Shown piece by piece: positions 6,444 through 8,748 of a stretch of 8,748 nt of DNA. Source of the DNA: an uncultured Ilumatobacter sp. (lineage in GTDB: Bacteria; Actinomycetota; Acidimicrobiia; Acidimicrobiales; Ilumatobacteraceae); contig CALICC010000286.1 in the NCBI GenBank assembly GCA_938049325.1, positions 1 through 8,748 on the forward strand. The letters are read 5' to 3'. The position numbers and the translations under genes are program-made. Below the pieces are notes generated by a model. It saw only the letters and a program-made list of their open reading frames with translations, searched no databases and was not told the DNA's origin. Each line of letters starts with the position of its first letter. Positions within the stretch are counted from its first letter, which is position 1.

Positions 6444-7580
6444 TCAGGCGGCGAGCGCTCGCCCGCTTTCGAGGTCGAAGAGATGAATCGCCCCGGTCTC
6501 GATGCGGAGAGCGAATGGCTCCCACAAGTTGAACGATTCGTGCGATCCTGCGACCGCGGTGATCGGTGACGCGTGACTGTGCACGACCTCGATGCCGTTC
6601 GAGGTGACCGAGACACTCGGAGCGTCGACGCTGGCGTGCACCAGTTGCTCGTGCCCCAAGGCCTCGGTCGACTCGACGCTCGTGACGAGGTCGCCATCGT
6701 GCTCTCGACGGAGTGCCTCGGGGCGAAAGCCGATCGCCACGTCACGTCCTTGCGTTGCGACCGCGGGCTCGATGGCGTGGCCCGTGAGCGGGATCGTTTG
6801 CGAGCCAACACGAACGCTGAGGCGATCACCGCTGTCAACGATCGTCCCGGCGAGCACGTTCATCTGTGGCGACCCCAGGAACTGCGCAACGAAGAGGTCG
6901 CGCGGATGTTCGTACAGCTCGGTCGGTGTGCCGGTCTGGGCGACGACGCCGTCGCGCATGAGGCTGATCCGGTCAGCGATCGCCATCGCTTCCGCCTGAT
7001 CGTGGGTGACGAACACGGTGGTCGTGCCGAGACGGCGTTGCAAGCGGAGTATCTCCGTTCGAGTTTCCAGGCGAAGCTTCGCATCGAGGTTCGAGAGTGG
7101 CTCGTCCATCAAGAAGAGCCGAGGGTCTCGGATGACCGACCGTCCGAGCGAGACACGTTGCTGCTGTCCGCCTGAGAGGCGGCTCGGTTTGCGCTCGAGT
7201 GCATCGTCGATGTGGAGCAGCCGGGCCACGGTCTCCACGCGGCGGGCAACCTCCGTTGCGTGCATGCCGCCAACCATCAGCGGAAAGCCGAGGTTCTCTG
7301 CGACGGTCATCTGCGGGTAGAGAGCATGTTCTTGAAAGGCCATCGCGATGTCGCGGTCGCGCGGGCCGATGTCGTTCATGCACCGCCCGTCGAATTGAAT
7401 CGAGCCGCTGGTGGGGGATTCGAGTCCGGCGATCATCCGAAGCACCGTGCTCTTGCCGCACCCCGAAGGACCGAGCAGTACCCGAAGCTCGCCGTCGTCG
7501 ATCGTCATGTCGAGTTGATGGACCGCCGCGAGGCCGTCCGGATAGATCTTGCTGACATTCTCGAGTTGGATGCTCGTCAT
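6444..7580 (-). CDS. ABC transporter ATP-binding protein, MalK/UgpC-type (carbohydrate importer class)
   Basis: A 378-residue nucleotide-binding subunit that would drive an importer, probably for a sugar, polyol or glycerol-phosphate-like solute, at the inner face of the membrane. Motifs in order are Walker A GPSGCGKST at 37-45, Q-loop AFQEHALYPQMTV with Gln83, signature LSGGQQQR at 135-142, Walker B LFLMDEP at 155-161 with catalytic Glu160, D-loop SNLDAKLR, and switch His193 in VTHDQAEAMA. After about 235 comes the MalK-type OB/TOBE regulatory region, entered by ELYEHPRDLFVAQFLGSPQMN and containing IGFRPEALR. The start at 7580 is preferred over the in-frame ATG at 7613 because GGAG lies 6 bases upstream and the family N-terminus begins with MTSIQLENVSKIYPDG. 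No permease or solute-binding protein is nearby, so it may serve a transporter encoded elsewhere, as shared MsmK/MsmX-type ATPases do. Confidence 0.93.
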   Translation of the reverse strand: MTSIQLENVSKIYPDGLAAVHQLDMTIDDGELRVLLGPSGCGKSTVLRMIAGLESPTSGSIQFDGRCMNDIGPRDRDIAMAFQEHALYPQMTVAENLGFPLMVGGMHATEVARRVETVARLLHIDDALERKPSRLSGGQQQRVSLGRSVIRDPRLFLMDEPLSNLDAKLRLETRTEILRLQRRLGTTTVFVTHDQAEAMAIADRISLMRDGVVAQTGTPTELYEHPRDLFVAQFLGSPQMNVLAGTIVDSGDRLSVRVGSQTIPLTGHAIEPAVATQGRDVAIGFRPEALRREHDGDLVTSVESTEALGHEQLVHASVDAPSVSVTSNGIEVVHSHASPITAVAGSHESFNLWEPFALRIETGAIHLFDLESGRALAA

Positions 7581-7586
7581 GGCCGT

Positions 7587-7590
7587 CTCC
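7587..7590 (-). promoter_or_regulatory. Ribosome binding site of the ABC ATPase
   Basis: GGAG on the minus strand with a 6-base spacer to the ATG at 7580 is the best Shine-Dalgarno match in the window. It decides the start in favour of 7580; the ATG at 7613 has no such site. Confidence 0.6.
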
Positions 7591-7642
7591 GATCGATCAG
7601 CAGTCTCGCGCATCGTCGGCCGGCTCGGAACCGCCGCTCCGG

Positions 7643-8748
7643 CTAGGCCGCGACGGTGACGCCGAGCATCCTGCGTCGAATTTCAGGAAGCGCGGGGCAG
7701 TTCGGGTCGAGGGCCTCGGCGAGGGCGAGGTGATCCTGCGCGGCTTCTCGACGATCTGAAGTTGCGTGTTCGGCCAGCGCTCTGAAGGCGTTGACGAACG
7801 CTCCGTCTGGCCTGGTCAGCTTCTTCGAGCTGCTCGCGAGTTCGAGGAGGGGCAGGCCGTCGTCGGGTCGGCCGAGCAACGTCAATGTCGCGCCACGAGT
7901 GTTGGCAAACGCTGCGTTCGTCGGTGCGCTCGAGAATGCCTGCTCGGACCAACGTTCTGCCTGCGGGAGCAACGTCGGGTCGAACGTCATCACCGCAGCC
8001 CACGCGACGTTGTTTTGGATTGCCGGCTCGACGTCGGATGCATCGGCGAAGGGCGAGAGCACGTCGAATGCGTCGCGCCACCGGTGGCTGGCCAGGAGAA
8101 GTGCGGCCAACGTCGCGGCCGGTTCGGCATCAGCGGGCGAGGCCGCTGCCCGTTCTTCCGCGAGTGTGATCGCCGCTCCTGTGTCTCCGCCGTGGATGGC
8201 CTGCACGAGCCGAGCGACGTCGGTCGTCAACTCGATCGCGTCGATGTCTCGACGCCATCCTTCGAGGTCGGTCATCATCTTCACGAGGTGAGCGCCATCG
8301 GTGTGGACGACGGCTGCGGACTCTGCCGTGAGCGTGCGCGGCCACACGTTGAGCAGGATGTGGATCGACGCAACCAGGATGATCGACCACCTCAATGAGC
8401 TTCCGATGGCCGAGCCGGGTTGCCAGAGTGCTGCCGCGGTGAGCGCGCTTGCCTCGGCAGCAATGCCCGCTGAGAACACCGCCATGTCGCGCCACCTTGT
8501 TCCGGTGGGCTGCAAGATCGTGACCCCGCCCGACGGCATCGCCCGAATCTCCACGAGCACGCTGCCGATCTCGAATCCGAGCACGCGCCGGCCGCGACCG
8601 ATGGTCACTCCGAACAGCTCCGCTCGCATCAGCAGGCCGATGAGTGCGTGGGACGCTTCGTGCACCGAGATCAAGAGAGCGGTGACGGCGACGGTCATGA
8701 CCACGAAGATTCCGATCGCCGCAGCGGAAGCGCCAGCGTCGCCGGGGT
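7643..8748 (-). CDS. M50-family (site-2-protease-like) membrane metalloprotease with TPR-like tail, 5' end outside window
   Basis: Predicted intramembrane zinc protease. Numbering from the in-frame ATG at 8698, the zinc-binding HExxH is HEASH at 13-17 within a hydrophobic helix, a PSGGVT turn follows at 55-60, further hydrophobic segments lie near 72-92 and 103-119, and the second metal motif NxxP...DG is NVWP at 117-120 with Asp134-Gly135. This arrangement is that of M50 peptidases. From about 145 to 350 the protein is soluble and helical with Ala-rich, TPR-like repeats (for example NTRGATLTLLGRPDDGLPLL), which may bind partners. The frame stays open from 8704 to the window edge and reads a continuous hydrophobic stretch (AAAIGIFVV) that completes the first membrane helix, so GTG 8704 and ATG 8698 are probably internal and the true start lies beyond 8748. 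It ends 62 bases before the ABC ATPase start. Substrate unknown; no sigma or anti-sigma gene is in view. Confidence 0.8.
   Translation of the reverse strand, partial: PGDAGASAAAIGIFVVMTVAVTALLISVHEASHALIGLLMRAELFGVTIGRGRRVLGFEIGSVLVEIRAMPSGGVTILQPTGTRWRDMAVFSAGIAAEASALTAAALWQPGSAIGSSLRWSIILVASIHILLNVWPRTLTAESAAVVHTDGAHLVKMMTDLEGWRRDIDAIELTTDVARLVQAIHGGDTGAAITLAEERAAASPADAEPAATLAALLLASHRWRDAFDVLSPFADASDVEPAIQNNVAWAAVMTFDPTLLPQAERWSEQAFSSAPTNAAFANTRGATLTLLGRPDDGLPLLELASSSKKLTRPDGAFVNAFRALAEHATSDRREAAQDHLALAEALDPNCPALPEIRRRMLGVTVAA

Noticed and set aside
6573..7175. Plus-strand open frame opposite the ABC ATPase
   Set aside because: Shadow of a gene carrying Walker A, signature and Walker B motifs; charged low-information composition.
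7591..7598. GATCGATC palindrome near the ABC ATPase start
   Set aside because: Only 8 bases, not extended by flanking symmetry, and common in GC-rich DNA rich in GATC and CGATCG words.
7581..7613. Upstream ATG at 7613 for the ABC ATPase
   Set aside because: No ribosome site precedes it and the extra 11 residues are outside the family; GGAG is well placed for 7580.
7766..8398. Plus-strand open frame opposite the M50 gene
   Set aside because: Arg/Cys-rich shadow with no motif; the minus-strand frame continues through membrane and TPR-like segments.

Overview
The window is GC-rich and densely packed with seven protein-coding genes. The longest non-coding gap is about 110 bases. No RNA gene, mobile element, CRISPR array or integration scar is visible. 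Gene content (WS/DGAT-type acyltransferase, soluble bacterial P450, acyl-CoA dehydrogenase), GC-rich codon use and a Lys/Ala-rich protein tail suggest a high-GC actinobacterium, perhaps of the Acidimicrobiia (Ilumatobacter-like) type. That placement is inference from gene style, not from a marker gene.

Layout. Plus strand, 108-5099: a wax ester/triacylglycerol synthase with a histone-H1-like basic tail; an alpha/beta hydrolase whose start codon overlaps the synthase stop (ATGA); a membrane diguanylate cyclase (GGEEF) after a 110-base gap; and an acyl-CoA dehydrogenase after a 53-base gap. Minus strand, 5096-8748, read right to left: an M50-type membrane metalloprotease with a TPR-like tail, whose 5' end lies outside the window; a MalK/UgpC-type ABC ATPase; and a cytochrome P450. 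The two gene sets converge at 5096-5099, where the stop codons of the dehydrogenase and the P450 overlap.

How the genes may work together. The synthase and hydrolase form an almost certain translationally coupled pair that could make and break neutral lipid or its precursors. The acyl-CoA dehydrogenase (beta-oxidation-type step) and the P450 (oxygenation of a hydrophobic substrate) fit a lipid or sterol metabolism neighbourhood, but shared regulation is not shown. The diguanylate cyclase has a degenerate product-inhibition site. The ABC ATPase has no permease or binding protein in view, so its substrate is unknown.

No clearly new multi-gene system is evident. The points most worth a second look are the basic tail on the synthase and how its codons carry the ribosome binding site of the next gene, the M50-TPR protease, the altered I-site of the cyclase, and an inverted repeat just upstream of the P450 start.
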